A DNA stretch of 32,624 nt from Deltaproteobacteria bacterium. Lineage in GTDB: Bacteria > Bacillota > Desulfotomaculia > Desulfotomaculales > JAGUVT01. Shown one piece after another: positions 22,926 to 31,046 of this stretch. Below the pieces are notes generated by a model. The model saw only the letters and a list, made by a program, of their open reading frames with translations. It was not told the DNA's origin and searched no databases. The translations under genes and the position numbers were made by a program. Where the stretch lies: NCBI GenBank assembly GCA_020062745.1, contig JAGUVT010000079.1, forward strand, positions 1 to 32,624, given 5' to 3'. The stretch's first letter is position 1. Every line of letters begins with the position of its first letter.

Positions 22926-24154
22926 GCAGGTTAGCTATGCGTGATGAGAAACTGTGCCTGTACTGCGGTTTTTGCAGTTGGGGTCTGGCCTGTCTTGATA
23001 CGGACCGGTGTGTCGGCTGTGGCGCCTGTGTGGATGCCTGCCCTGCTCAGGCACGACGGTTGGAGAGTGTTCTATGCGATGACAGCAAGAAGGTAAAGAT
23101 TACAGTCGATGGCAGGCCTTATCATTTTCCAGTTTCAACAACTCTTCTTCAGGCTCTTGAGAAGGTTGGGTATATTATTTCAGGGTTTCCAGGCGAGGGC
23201 CAGATTTCTGCTCCGTGTCGTACCGGAGGCTGCTGGAACTGTGCTGTGCTGGTCGACGGCGAGTTGAAACCATCTTGCATTACGCCGGTAAAGGAAGGAA
23301 TGAGGGTTGTTACTGAACCAGTTGCAATTTCTGAAAAACCGCCGCTGCGGCTGGTTTCAAATTTTTCGCCTCACCAGGCAGGGGGGGTAGGTACGCCGCA
23401 CTGGCTCAAGCCGAAAGGGCTTTTTACTGCAACTTTTCCGTATGTTGAACTGGCATGCTTTACTCATGGCTGCAACCTGCGTTGCCCGACCTGTCAGAAT
23501 TGGGAGGTTACTTATACTTCAAGGGGTTCTCCAGTAACCCCTGTTCAGGCTGCCGAGGCGCTTACCTTGCAGCGGCAGCAATATAACTTAAACCGGATTG
23601 CTGTTTCCGGCGGCGAGTCTACTTTGAACCGCCGGTGGTTATTGGAGTTGTTACGAACCTTGCGCCGCTTAAATCCACCTGAAGTACGATTGCATGTTGA
23701 TACCAATACCACGACACTTACTCCAGACTATGTGGATGAACTGGTGGCAGCCGGCATGACGGACATCGGTACGGATTTAAAGGCTATCCGAACCAGTACT
23801 TTTATGAAAATCACCGGTGTTACGAATACAGGGCTGGCAGAAGAGTTGATGAGACGGTCGTGGTCTGCCGTTGAATACCTTTTATATCGTTACCGCCAGG
23901 AGGTTTTCGTCGGTATTGGTATACCCTGCAATCCTTCTTTTGTCACTGTTGAAGAAATTCAGGCCGTTGGGCGTCGTCTGGCGGCTTTGGATTCATCGGT
24001 ACAGGTTTGTCTTCTTGATTACCGGCCCGAGTTCCGGAGGCAGGATATTATTCGTCCCGCGCCGGAACAGATGCTCGCGTTGGCAGAAAGTTTAAAGGAG
24101 ACCGGGTTGGAATGTGTAACCTGCCAGACTGAGAGAGGTAACTTCGGGCCGTAG
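22922..24154 (+). CDS. Radical SAM protein with fused 4Fe-4S and 2Fe-2S ferredoxin domains (PflA-like)
   Basis: This 410-aa protein contains three redox modules. Residues 12-41 hold a ferredoxin-like cysteine set (CLYCGFC, then CVGCGACVDACP). Residues ~57-130 look like a 2Fe-2S ferredoxin domain (ITVDGRPYHFPVSTTLLQALE, then CRTGGCWNC and a fourth Cys in KPSCI), like those of dehydrogenase beta or Nuo-type subunits. From about 175 a radical SAM domain follows, with the cluster motif CNLRCPTC (C184, C188, C191) and SGGESTLN for SAM binding. The radical SAM part resembles pyruvate-formate-lyase activating enzymes. The ferredoxin domains could feed electrons to the SAM cluster. No glycyl-radical target is in the window. 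ATG 22922 has GGAGG 12 nt upstream, slightly distant. Confidence 0.82.
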   Translation: MSRLAMRDEKLCLYCGFCSWGLACLDTDRCVGCGACVDACPAQARRLESVLCDDSKKVKITVDGRPYHFPVSTTLLQALEKVGYIISGFPGEGQISAPCRTGGCWNCAVLVDGELKPSCITPVKEGMRVVTEPVAISEKPPLRLVSNFSPHQAGGVGTPHWLKPKGLFTATFPYVELACFTHGCNLRCPTCQNWEVTYTSRGSPVTPVQAAEALTLQRQQYNLNRIAVSGGESTLNRRWLLELLRTLRRLNPPEVRLHVDTNTTTLTPDYVDELVAAGMTDIGTDLKAIRTSTFMKITGVTNTGLAEELMRRSWSAVEYLLYRYRQEVFVGIGIPCNPSFVTVEEIQAVGRRLAALDSSVQVCLLDYRPEFRRQDIIRPAPEQMLALAESLKETGLECVTCQTERGNFGP

Positions 24155-24205
24155 AAGGAATTGTTGATTGTTGGCAATGTTTGCAATTATTTACGGATGG
24201 AGGCT

Positions 24206-24238
24206 TTGCTTTAAGCAATTTCGCTCATGCACGGTGCA
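24206..24238 (+). promoter_or_regulatory. Two palindromes upstream of the Nramp gene (candidate operator)
   Basis: TTGCTT-T-AAGCAA (24206-24218) and TGCAC-G-GTGCA (24228-24238) are perfect short palindromes, 9 bp apart, in the leader of a Mn/Fe transporter gene. Such genes are often repressed by MntR or Fur at palindromic sites. The sites do not match a consensus I can state with confidence. Confidence 0.35.
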
Positions 24239-24303
24239 AATGACCATCTCATAATATACATAAGATTCAAAAGATGTGAGGTAGAGTGGGATGAGCGAAA
24301 AAG

Positions 24304-25584
24304 GTGGGTCGTGAATATTCAACTGTTGATTCAGTAGCAGTAGACCGGTCAGTAGTTGGCGGCCGGTTGCCGGACATAGCAAGACTCAAGCGGCTTTGGG
24401 TTTATCTGGGACCGGCTTTTATTGTCAGTGTGGCCTATGTAGATCCAGGTAATTTTGCTACTAATATCAGTGGGGGGTCGTATTTTAACTATAATTTGCT
24501 CTGGGTAATTCTCTGGAGCAATTTGATGGCTATTTTATTACAGAACCTTTCGGCAAAACTTGGTATCGTAACTGGCCGGACATTGCCTGAAAACTGTGGT
24601 CTTTTGTTTAGCCGGCCGGTGAACTGGTGCCTGTGGGCAGTTGCCGAGGTGGCAGCGATGGCGACGGACCTGGCCGAGTTTTTAGGGGCTGCACTTGGTT
24701 TATACTTGCTTTTCCACGTACCCATGCTTTGGGCCGGCCTTCTAACCGGTGTAATAACCTTTTTATTACTTGGGCTGGAACGTTACGGCTATAGGGCGGT
24801 GGAATCGACAATTGCTGCCATGGTGGCATTGATCAGCGTGGCGTATATCTTTGAAGTGTTTATTGCCAGGCCGGACTGGCCCCAGGTAGCAATCCATACG
24901 GTGTTGCCGGCAATGAGTGCTGAAAGTACCATGGTAGCCGTCGGAATGCTGGGGGCAACGGTTATGCCGCATGTTATTTATTTACACTCGGCGCTGGTGC
25001 TGCCGCGCCGGCGCAGTTCAAACGAGGGAGAATTGCGAAAGCACCTGCGCATGGAAAAAGTTGATATAACCCTGGCTATGAACATTGCTTTTTTGATCAA
25101 TGCTTCAATGGTTGTTGTTTCGGCGGCGGTTTTTCATAGCAACGGATTTGCCATAGAGTCCATAGAAGAGGCGCATAAGACTCTGGCTCCCCTTTTAGGC
25201 GGCTTATCCAGTATGGTCTTTGGCATCGCTCTTTTAGCTTCCGGGCTTTCGTCTTCCGTGGTTGGAACGATGGCGGGACAGGTAATTATGAGCGGTTTTG
25301 TGGGGCTGAAAATGTCGCTGTGGCTCCGGCGGCTGGTAACCATGATGCCGGCGTTGATCGTCATTATGCTGGGGTTGAATCCCTTAAATATTTTGATTAT
25401 CAGTCAGGTTGCCTTGAGCTTTGCCCTGCCTGCGGCAGTTATCCCGCTGATCTTGATTACCGGGCGAAAGGACGTTATGGGCCCTTTTACTAACAGTTGC
25501 TGGTTAAAGCTCGGGGGGTGGCTGGTCGTTTTTTTGATTATCGCTTTAAACGGGGTCTTGCTCTGCCGGACTTTCATATTCTAA
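24304..25584 (+). CDS. Nramp-family divalent metal transporter
   Basis: This 426-aa polytopic membrane protein is an Nramp/MntH-type proton-coupled Mn2+/Fe2+ importer. The two metal-binding signatures are present: YVDPGNFATN in the first helix, where DPGN supplies Asp and Asn, and VMPHVIYLHSALV in the sixth, where the MPH methionine binds soft metals. About 11 hydrophobic helices are expected for this length. GTG 24304 is the only reasonable start before the conserved part, but its ribosome-binding site is poor. A seven-codon frame ATGAGCGAAAAAGGTGGGTCGTGA (24291-24314) overlaps it. The 3' end overlaps the GGDEF gene on the other strand by 39 bp. Confidence 0.92.
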   Translation: MGREYSTVDSVAVDRSVVGGRLPDIARLKRLWVYLGPAFIVSVAYVDPGNFATNISGGSYFNYNLLWVILWSNLMAILLQNLSAKLGIVTGRTLPENCGLLFSRPVNWCLWAVAEVAAMATDLAEFLGAALGLYLLFHVPMLWAGLLTGVITFLLLGLERYGYRAVESTIAAMVALISVAYIFEVFIARPDWPQVAIHTVLPAMSAESTMVAVGMLGATVMPHVIYLHSALVLPRRRSSNEGELRKHLRMEKVDITLAMNIAFLINASMVVVSAAVFHSNGFAIESIEEAHKTLAPLLGGLSSMVFGIALLASGLSSSVVGTMAGQVIMSGFVGLKMSLWLRRLVTMMPALIVIMLGLNPLNILIISQVALSFALPAAVIPLILITGRKDVMGPFTNSCWLKLGGWLVVFLIIALNGVLLCRTFIF

Positions 25585-27282
25585 GGGATCCAAGAGGGTG
25601 CTTTCGATACAATTGCGGCCTTTTGACTTGGCCCGATACATGGCGCTGTCGGCTTCCAGGAGAAGACGGTCGAGGATTTTTGCTGGTTTGTTGCCGGGCG
25701 GGAGTCCATAATTGATACTGGTTACTCCTAAGCTGATGGTTACTTTTATGTGCCCGCTGGCAGTTTTAATTATATTATCTTCTACTGCGGATCTTAACTT
25801 TTCGGCAAGTGCTTGAGCCGTGTTTAAATCTGTTTTGGGAGCAAAGATGATAAACTCTTCTCCTCCATACCTGGCCGGCACATCGGATGGGCGCAAATTT
25901 AATTTGATTATGTCTGTTGTCTTTTGTAGCACTTTGTCGCCGGTTAAATGGCCATGTTTATCATTAACACTTTTGAAATGATCCAGATCAAAGAGAATAA
26001 GGGATACCGGGGACTTTAAGCTGATTGCGCGCTCAATTTCTTTAACCAGGTGCCTCATGATATAAGTTCTGTTATATAAACCGGTCAATTGATCTGTAAT
26101 GGACATTATTTCCAGTTGTTCGTTCTTATGATTGACCTCACTGATAAGTTTTTTCAGGTCGGTAATATCGTTTAGGGCTACTACCCGACCCAGTAAATAC
26201 CCCTTATTATCTATCAGCGGCGAAATGTTTATGGACAGGCATAATTGTTTCAGCCCTATCTCTCTTTGAAAGATTTGCAATGGTTTGGAAGAGCGGCTGC
26301 TGTATTTTTCAAGGAAAAGATTGAATAATTCTATATCTTCAACAAAGTTGGAAAGAGCATGAAAAACATCGTATAAATTTTGTCCTGCTTTTACTTCTAT
26401 GAAAGGAGAGAGAAATATTGTAGCAGATTTGTTGATGTCGATAATAACATCCTGGGTGTCGAGGACGATTACTCCGCCGGTCATGTTGTCTATTACTTCC
26501 CGCTGAGCAATGTGAACTATTTTTATGAGGTCGTATTTGGTTATGGCGATTACAAAACAGGTGGCTGATATAACAATACCCAGGGATACCCAACCGGTGG
26601 AAACCCCCGACGAGGGGTTAATCAATATGTTAGTGAGGGCGTCTACCGCTCCCAGGATTACGGTTGAACTCGGGCCCCATAAAAGCAACTGGATTTGTTT
26701 TTTATAATGTTTTTGGGCGCGCAAACGCAATTCACGTAGTATAATCAATGTAGCAAAGAATACATAGGTAACTGTAATAAGGAAGAAAATCCAGAATGAA
26801 AAACCGAATGCCGGGTGTTTCCAGCTTCCATTGACAGGTTGGGCGAAGAGATGGTGATAAGGATTGGTACTTATGAAAATTATAATGAATACGACGGGTG
26901 TTGAAATTAAGAGTAAGTTCCGGCCTTTAAGCAGATGGGTTTGTCTTGTAAGCACCAGGGCAAAGATAAACCAGACGAAACCGAGGAGAAAGATACTGGA
27001 GAACGCAATGTTTATCCATAACCATTTGAAGGTGCCGTCGGGAGAAATTGAAAAAAAGTATTGACTTAAGGGCCAGAGCATTGCTACGGAATGGAGACTA
27101 AGATAAGCTTTATGCAGGGTGGTGATGCTGCTGGCCGCCAGGACGTAAATGAACAAGGTGAGAAGGAACAGAAACATAAGTAATTCTTTTATTTCAATGA
27201 CTGTCAAAAGCATGTTTGGAAACAATAAAATTTGCTCGCTTTCAGAAAGTTTAAGTATTGTATAATTTAGTTTATAATTCAT
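25546..27282 (-). CDS. Membrane-bound diguanylate cyclase (7TM-PAS-GGDEF)
   Basis: This 578-aa sensor has about seven hydrophobic helices over residues 25-240, resembling the histidine-kinase N-terminal 7TM domain, then a PAS domain (about 255-380) and a GGDEF domain (about 395-560). The catalytic motif is RYGGEEFIIF, an active GGEEF form. An inhibitory RxxD site (RPSD) lies five residues before it, so product feedback is likely. It should make c-di-GMP from two GTP in response to a ligand or redox signal sensed by the membrane or PAS part; the signal is unknown. ATG 27282 lacks a clear ribosome-binding site, and MLLTVIEIKE further in is an alternative start. The gene is divergent from the flavoprotein gene, with a short AT-rich gap. 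Confidence 0.9.
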   Translation of the reverse strand: MNYKLNYTILKLSESEQILLFPNMLLTVIEIKELLMFLFLLTLFIYVLAASSITTLHKAYLSLHSVAMLWPLSQYFFSISPDGTFKWLWINIAFSSIFLLGFVWFIFALVLTRQTHLLKGRNLLLISTPVVFIIIFISTNPYHHLFAQPVNGSWKHPAFGFSFWIFFLITVTYVFFATLIILRELRLRAQKHYKKQIQLLLWGPSSTVILGAVDALTNILINPSSGVSTGWVSLGIVISATCFVIAITKYDLIKIVHIAQREVIDNMTGGVIVLDTQDVIIDINKSATIFLSPFIEVKAGQNLYDVFHALSNFVEDIELFNLFLEKYSSRSSKPLQIFQREIGLKQLCLSINISPLIDNKGYLLGRVVALNDITDLKKLISEVNHKNEQLEIMSITDQLTGLYNRTYIMRHLVKEIERAISLKSPVSLILFDLDHFKSVNDKHGHLTGDKVLQKTTDIIKLNLRPSDVPARYGGEEFIIFAPKTDLNTAQALAEKLRSAVEDNIIKTASGHIKVTISLGVTSINYGLPPGNKPAKILDRLLLEADSAMYRAKSKGRNCIESTLLDPLEYESPAEQDPV

Positions 27283-27336
27283 TATTTATTAAAAAATACC
27301 TGCTGAATTTTGCAATATTATGTAATTTTTTTAAAA

Positions 27337-27343
27337 AAGGGTG
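27337..27343 (+). promoter_or_regulatory. Ribosome-binding site that sets the flavoprotein start
   Basis: AAGGGTG lies 6 nt before ATG 27350, so the track start GTG 27341 overlaps the Shine-Dalgarno itself and is unlikely. Confidence 0.65.
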
Positions 27344-27349
27344 AAAAAA

Positions 27350-27931
27350 ATGAGATGCCTGGCTGTTGCCTGTAGCCCCCGTAAGGAGGCAAATACCAGT
27401 ATTCTTGCTGGAGAAGCCCTGGCAGGGGCAAAAAAAGCAGGTGCGGTTACTGAAATTCTCTATTTAACCGGCTACAGTTATGCGCCATGCATGGCCTGCG
27501 ACGGTTGTTTTAAAAACGGAAGGTGTATAGTGAAAGATGACGCGGCATTTATTTTTAATAAAATCCTGGAAGCGGACAGGATAATTTTAGCTGCGCCCAT
27601 ATTTTCCATGAGCATTTGCGCCCAGGCCAAAATGCTGATCGACCGCTCCCAGCAGTTTTGGGCTGCCAGGTATATTTTGAAGCAACCGGTTGTTGCTGAT
27701 AAAGAGATTCGCCCGGCCAGGCGCGGTATTTTTATTTCTGCTGCCGGGACAAACCTGCCTGGTGTCTTTGAGGGGGCAATACGGATAATTCAATACTTTT
27801 ACAAAATAATGGAAATATGCCTGGCGGGTTGTTTTTGCTATCCGAAGATTGACCGGAAAGGAGAAATTAAGAATCATCCTGCCGCGCTGGCTGAGGTTTT
27901 TACCGCGGGAATGGAGCTGGCAGGGAGCTAA
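27350..27931 (+). CDS. Iron-sulfur flavoprotein (NADPH-dependent FMN reductase-like fold)
   Basis: From ATG 27350 the protein is 193 aa. It has the flavodoxin/FMN-reductase opening LAVACSPRKEANTS, where the phosphate-binding loop holds FMN, and AAPIFSMSICAQAKMLIDRS further on. The cysteine set CMACDGCFKNGRC (CX2CX2CX5C) matches the compact 4Fe-4S motif of the Isf-type flavoproteins of anaerobes, which move electrons between ferredoxin and other carriers or reduce O2/H2O2. The C-terminal half is shorter and less typical. The last codons sit in an inverted repeat that may terminate transcription. The gene is divergent from the GGDEF gene. Confidence 0.82.
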   Translation: MRCLAVACSPRKEANTSILAGEALAGAKKAGAVTEILYLTGYSYAPCMACDGCFKNGRCIVKDDAAFIFNKILEADRIILAAPIFSMSICAQAKMLIDRSQQFWAARYILKQPVVADKEIRPARRGIFISAAGTNLPGVFEGAIRIIQYFYKIMEICLAGCFCYPKIDRKGEIKNHPAALAEVFTAGMELAGS

Positions 27932-27980
27932 AACCTTTCTCAATCGGGTACCCCAGTTCCTGCCAGCAGCTTCTTTATTT
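27916..27980 (+). terminator. Possible terminator overlapping the end of the flavoprotein gene
   Basis: GCTGGCAGG (27916-27924) and CCTGCCAGC (27959-27967) are perfect 9-nt inverted arms, extendable by a G-U and an A-T pair, followed by a T-rich tail (TTCTTTATTTT). The 34-nt loop is long, so efficiency is uncertain. Confidence 0.4.
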
Positions 27981-28041
27981 TGTGATGTTGAGTTTTTCTT
28001 TGCAGCATTATAAAATTAAAATTAAAAAATTAAGGTGAAAC

Positions 28042-29874
28042 ATGTCTTTGAAATCTAAAAAAACTGCTTTTTTCCTGATTGGTATGGTAATTTTACTGGT
28101 ATTGCCGGCTTTAGGCCATCTTTCCTGGGCACAGCCGGCCAGGACAATCCAGGTGGGTGTTTTGGCCATAGACCGGCAAACGGATCAGGAAAAGTTTACT
28201 CTGTCTGTGTACGAACAATTGCTTAAAGAAGAGGGATTTCCCTACCGGATACTTTCCCGGAACGATCTGGAAAACCTGATGACCGATGACTCGCGGGATG
28301 ACCTTGCGGCTTTAATCGTGCCGGAATATGTTAATGCTGTAATGTCGCCGGCTGATGCTGATGCTATTAGCAGCTATGTCAAGGAAAAAGGCGGCAAGGT
28401 TTTGCTGGTGTTGGACCCGGCGATCGGGCCGGATAACCGGTCTTTTTATCCGATTCCTCTGCTGACCGGTCTGGCGGAGGTAAATTATTGCCTGCCCGCC
28501 GCTGACGGTAATATTTCGTATTACCCCGGGCACTGGTATTTTACCGGTAAGGAAATGGGGCGGAAGTGGGGAGTGACTCCCGGCAAGCTGGATCAGGACG
28601 ATGCTTTTTCCAGTTATTCCTATGGCAAACTGAAGTTTGAACATAGCCGGGCCGGTTCCGCCGGCGCGCGGGTAATCGCTTCCGATCAGATCGGAGGCGC
28701 CGGAAACGTTGTCCTCAGCGAAAAACAATATGACAATGGCGGAACTGTTATTTATGCCAATGTGCCCCTGGGAAAATACAAGTTAAATTCGGATGATCTG
28801 CCTGCCCGCTCGGTGTTGCGTACGTTTTTGATTCATTATGCCAGCATACCGCGTTTGGTTAACAGCCCAGGTGGGAAAGGCGGTATTGTTTTCAACCTGC
28901 ACGTATGCAGCAATGCCTATTTACGTTCTTTGACGGTGATGATGATGCAGGGGTTGTTCCGGCCCGACCAGCCTTTTTCGATCCATTATACCGCCGGTCC
29001 GGATAACTACCGCCTGGGTGACGGGCTTGGTTTCGACGCCGGCAGTAATTTCAAGGGGCGTCCCCTCCTGCAACTGCTGCAGGATTACGGTGAGACGGGT
29101 TCTCATGGGGGCTGGATTCATAACTTTTTCGCCGAACGCTTAGAGAGCTTGCCTCCCGAACAGGCCTTTCAATTTCTGGCCTGGAATTTTGACACCCTGG
29201 AAGCGGTGACTGGGGAAAAAGTATTGGAGTACAGCGCACCGGGCGGAAACCACCCGCCCTGGATCAACACCTGGCTGGAGAAGCAGGGCGTAACCGCTTT
29301 TTATTACGCCGGCGACACCGGTTCCAGTCCGACCCGTTCCCGTTTTGACAATGATTATATCAGCCGGAAAATGTGGGCCTTTCCGATCACCCCTTATCGA
29401 AAATATGCCTCTCTGGAGGAAATGCAGAGGGGCCACGTGCCAATTGACGAGGTAAAACAGTGGATGGAAGATCTGCTGGATTTTACAGCCGGGGAGAGAA
29501 CGATTCGCATGATTTATACTCATCCTTCTGATAACCGCTATTGTCTTGATGCCATCCAAACTTTTGAGCGGAAAGCTGAAGATAAGCAAAGAGAAGGTCG
29601 CCTGACTTTTGCCCCGATGAGCCGGTTTGCTGCTTTTTTGAACCGTTACATGGAAACCAGTTGGACAATTAAAAAGCAAGGAGAGCAGAGCTATTTTATT
29701 GACCTGAGAAACCCGGAAGGTTTAAAAGATATTACTGTAGCTTTATATCTTGGTGACGACTCCAGCTATTTTGTATGGGACGGAAACGTCCAGACGGTTT
29801 TTGAAGATGGGTGGCTTTATTTGACTGTAACTTCTGACGAACGGGAAAAACATATCGAAGTGCGCCGCATTTGA
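28042..29874 (+). CDS. Secreted protein with GATase-like and polysaccharide-deacetylase-like parts
   Basis: This 610-aa protein has an N-terminal signal peptide or anchor (SKKTAFFLIGMVILLVLPAL, then LSWAQPA). Residues about 35-250 look like a Rossmann-type GATase1-like domain (IQVGVLAIDRQ, AALIVPEYVN, ISSYVKEKGGKVLLVLDPA). Residues about 270-560 resemble a polysaccharide deacetylase or glycoside-hydrolase/deacetylase fold, with GGIVFNLHVCSNAY, SHGGWIHNFF, SAPGGNHPPWI and YTHPSDNRYC as likely active-site strands. A beta-rich C-terminal end follows. I do not recognise a named family. It probably acts on cell-surface or extracellular polysaccharide. The typical catalytic DD pair is not obvious, so activity is uncertain. 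It is 17 nt upstream of the YchF-like gene and likely co-transcribed with it. Confidence 0.6.
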   Translation: MSLKSKKTAFFLIGMVILLVLPALGHLSWAQPARTIQVGVLAIDRQTDQEKFTLSVYEQLLKEEGFPYRILSRNDLENLMTDDSRDDLAALIVPEYVNAVMSPADADAISSYVKEKGGKVLLVLDPAIGPDNRSFYPIPLLTGLAEVNYCLPAADGNISYYPGHWYFTGKEMGRKWGVTPGKLDQDDAFSSYSYGKLKFEHSRAGSAGARVIASDQIGGAGNVVLSEKQYDNGGTVIYANVPLGKYKLNSDDLPARSVLRTFLIHYASIPRLVNSPGGKGGIVFNLHVCSNAYLRSLTVMMMQGLFRPDQPFSIHYTAGPDNYRLGDGLGFDAGSNFKGRPLLQLLQDYGETGSHGGWIHNFFAERLESLPPEQAFQFLAWNFDTLEAVTGEKVLEYSAPGGNHPPWINTWLEKQGVTAFYYAGDTGSSPTRSRFDNDYISRKMWAFPITPYRKYASLEEMQRGHVPIDEVKQWMEDLLDFTAGERTIRMIYTHPSDNRYCLDAIQTFERKAEDKQREGRLTFAPMSRFAAFLNRYMETSWTIKKQGEQSYFIDLRNPEGLKDITVALYLGDDSSYFVWDGNVQTVFEDGWLYLTVTSDEREKHIEVRRI

Positions 29875-29891
29875 GAAAGGTGAGTCTTTAG

Positions 29892-30986
29892 ATGTATTTA
29901 ACTTGTGGATTGATTGGTCTCCCTGCAGCAGGAAAGACCACTATTTATAACCTCTTGACCGGTTCCCTGGCTCAAACCTCTGCTTTTCTGTCAGGCAAGG
30001 CAGATACTAATGTTGGGACGGCGAAAGTACCCGATGAAAGAGTTGACTTTCTGGCCGGACTGTACCGGCCCCGTAAAACTACTTACGCTATGATTCAATT
30101 TAGTGACGTGCCCGGACTTGGGTATGGTTCCAGCCGGGAGAAGAAAACAGGCAACCAGTTTTTAAATGCTGTTCGCAGTGCCGATATGCTGATCCATGTG
30201 GTGAGGGCTTTTTGCAATCCGGAATTGCCTCATGTGGAAAGCAGCATTAACCCGTTTAGGGATATTGAAACCATTAGTACTGAGCTTCTTTTTGCTGATA
30301 TGGAGATTATCGAGAGAAAAATCAGCCGCCTAAAAGGGAGCAAGAGAACCAATAAAGAAGAAGCTTTTGAATTACTGCTGATGGAAAAATGCTTAAGAAC
30401 TCTGGAGGATGAGCTTCCAATAGGTGATTTAGATCTGGATGACAATGAAAAGCTGGCCTTAAAAAGCTATGGCTTTTTAACTGAAAAACCCATGTTGATA
30501 GTTATCAACACTGATGAGCGGCAGTTTAAAACGCTCACCTTTCCTTTTAAGGAGGAAGTGGAACGATATGCTGTCAGCCGGAACCTGCCGCTTTTGGAGA
30601 TCTGCGGACAGCTGGAGATGGAGATTGGCATGCTTCCTCTGGAGGAGAGGGGAGTGTTTCTGGCTGATTTAGGTGTCAATCGTTCGGGGATTGACCGGCT
30701 GGCCCGGTTAGCTTATGATTATCTTGGTCTGTTCTCATTTTTTACGGTAGGGGAGGACGAGGTCAGGGCCTGGACTATTCCAAAAGGAACAAAGGCCAGA
30801 CAGGCGGCAGGAAAGGTTCATTCTGATATGGAGCGTGGTTTTATTAAAGCGGAAGTAGTTAAGTACCGGGATCTGGTGGAATCAGGAAGCATGGCCGGGA
30901 TTAAGGAAAGAGGTCTTTACCGGCTTGAGGGGAAAGAGTACCTGGTGGAAGACGGGGATATTATCAATTTCCGGTTTAATGTTTGA
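29892..30986 (+). CDS. Divergent YchF/Obg-like ATPase
   Basis: This 364-aa protein matches the length and order of YchF/OLA1. A P-loop GLPAAGKTTIYNLLTG is followed by a switch region (FSDVPGLGYGSS), a helical insert, and a C-terminal TGS-type domain (FFTVGEDEVRAWTIPKGTKA, then GKEYLVEDGDIINFRFNV). The purine motif is VINTDE, the NxxE form that favours ATP over GTP in this family. Compared with canonical YchF (GLPNVGKS, DIAGLVKGAS) the P-loop and switches are clearly changed, so it is more likely a paralogue than the housekeeping YchF. YchF acts in translation and stress responses. AAAGGTGAG precedes ATG 29892. Confidence 0.85.
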   Translation: MYLTCGLIGLPAAGKTTIYNLLTGSLAQTSAFLSGKADTNVGTAKVPDERVDFLAGLYRPRKTTYAMIQFSDVPGLGYGSSREKKTGNQFLNAVRSADMLIHVVRAFCNPELPHVESSINPFRDIETISTELLFADMEIIERKISRLKGSKRTNKEEAFELLLMEKCLRTLEDELPIGDLDLDDNEKLALKSYGFLTEKPMLIVINTDERQFKTLTFPFKEEVERYAVSRNLPLLEICGQLEMEIGMLPLEERGVFLADLGVNRSGIDRLARLAYDYLGLFSFFTVGEDEVRAWTIPKGTKARQAAGKVHSDMERGFIKAEVVKYRDLVESGSMAGIKERGLYRLEGKEYLVEDGDIINFRFNV

Positions 30987-31046
30987 CCGGTCATTTATAT
31001 TGCTTTACTTTCAGTATTATAAGTAACTTTAAGGAGGGATCTGGCC

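Noticed and set aside
29140-29679. 179-aa minus-strand ORF inside the deacetylase-like gene
   Set aside because: It is antisense to a long ORF with signal peptide and ribosome-binding site, and has no recognisable domain.
30987-31046. Possible cobalamin riboswitch before cobT
   Set aside because: The gap is only 60 nt, too short, and no B12-box-like sequence is visible.
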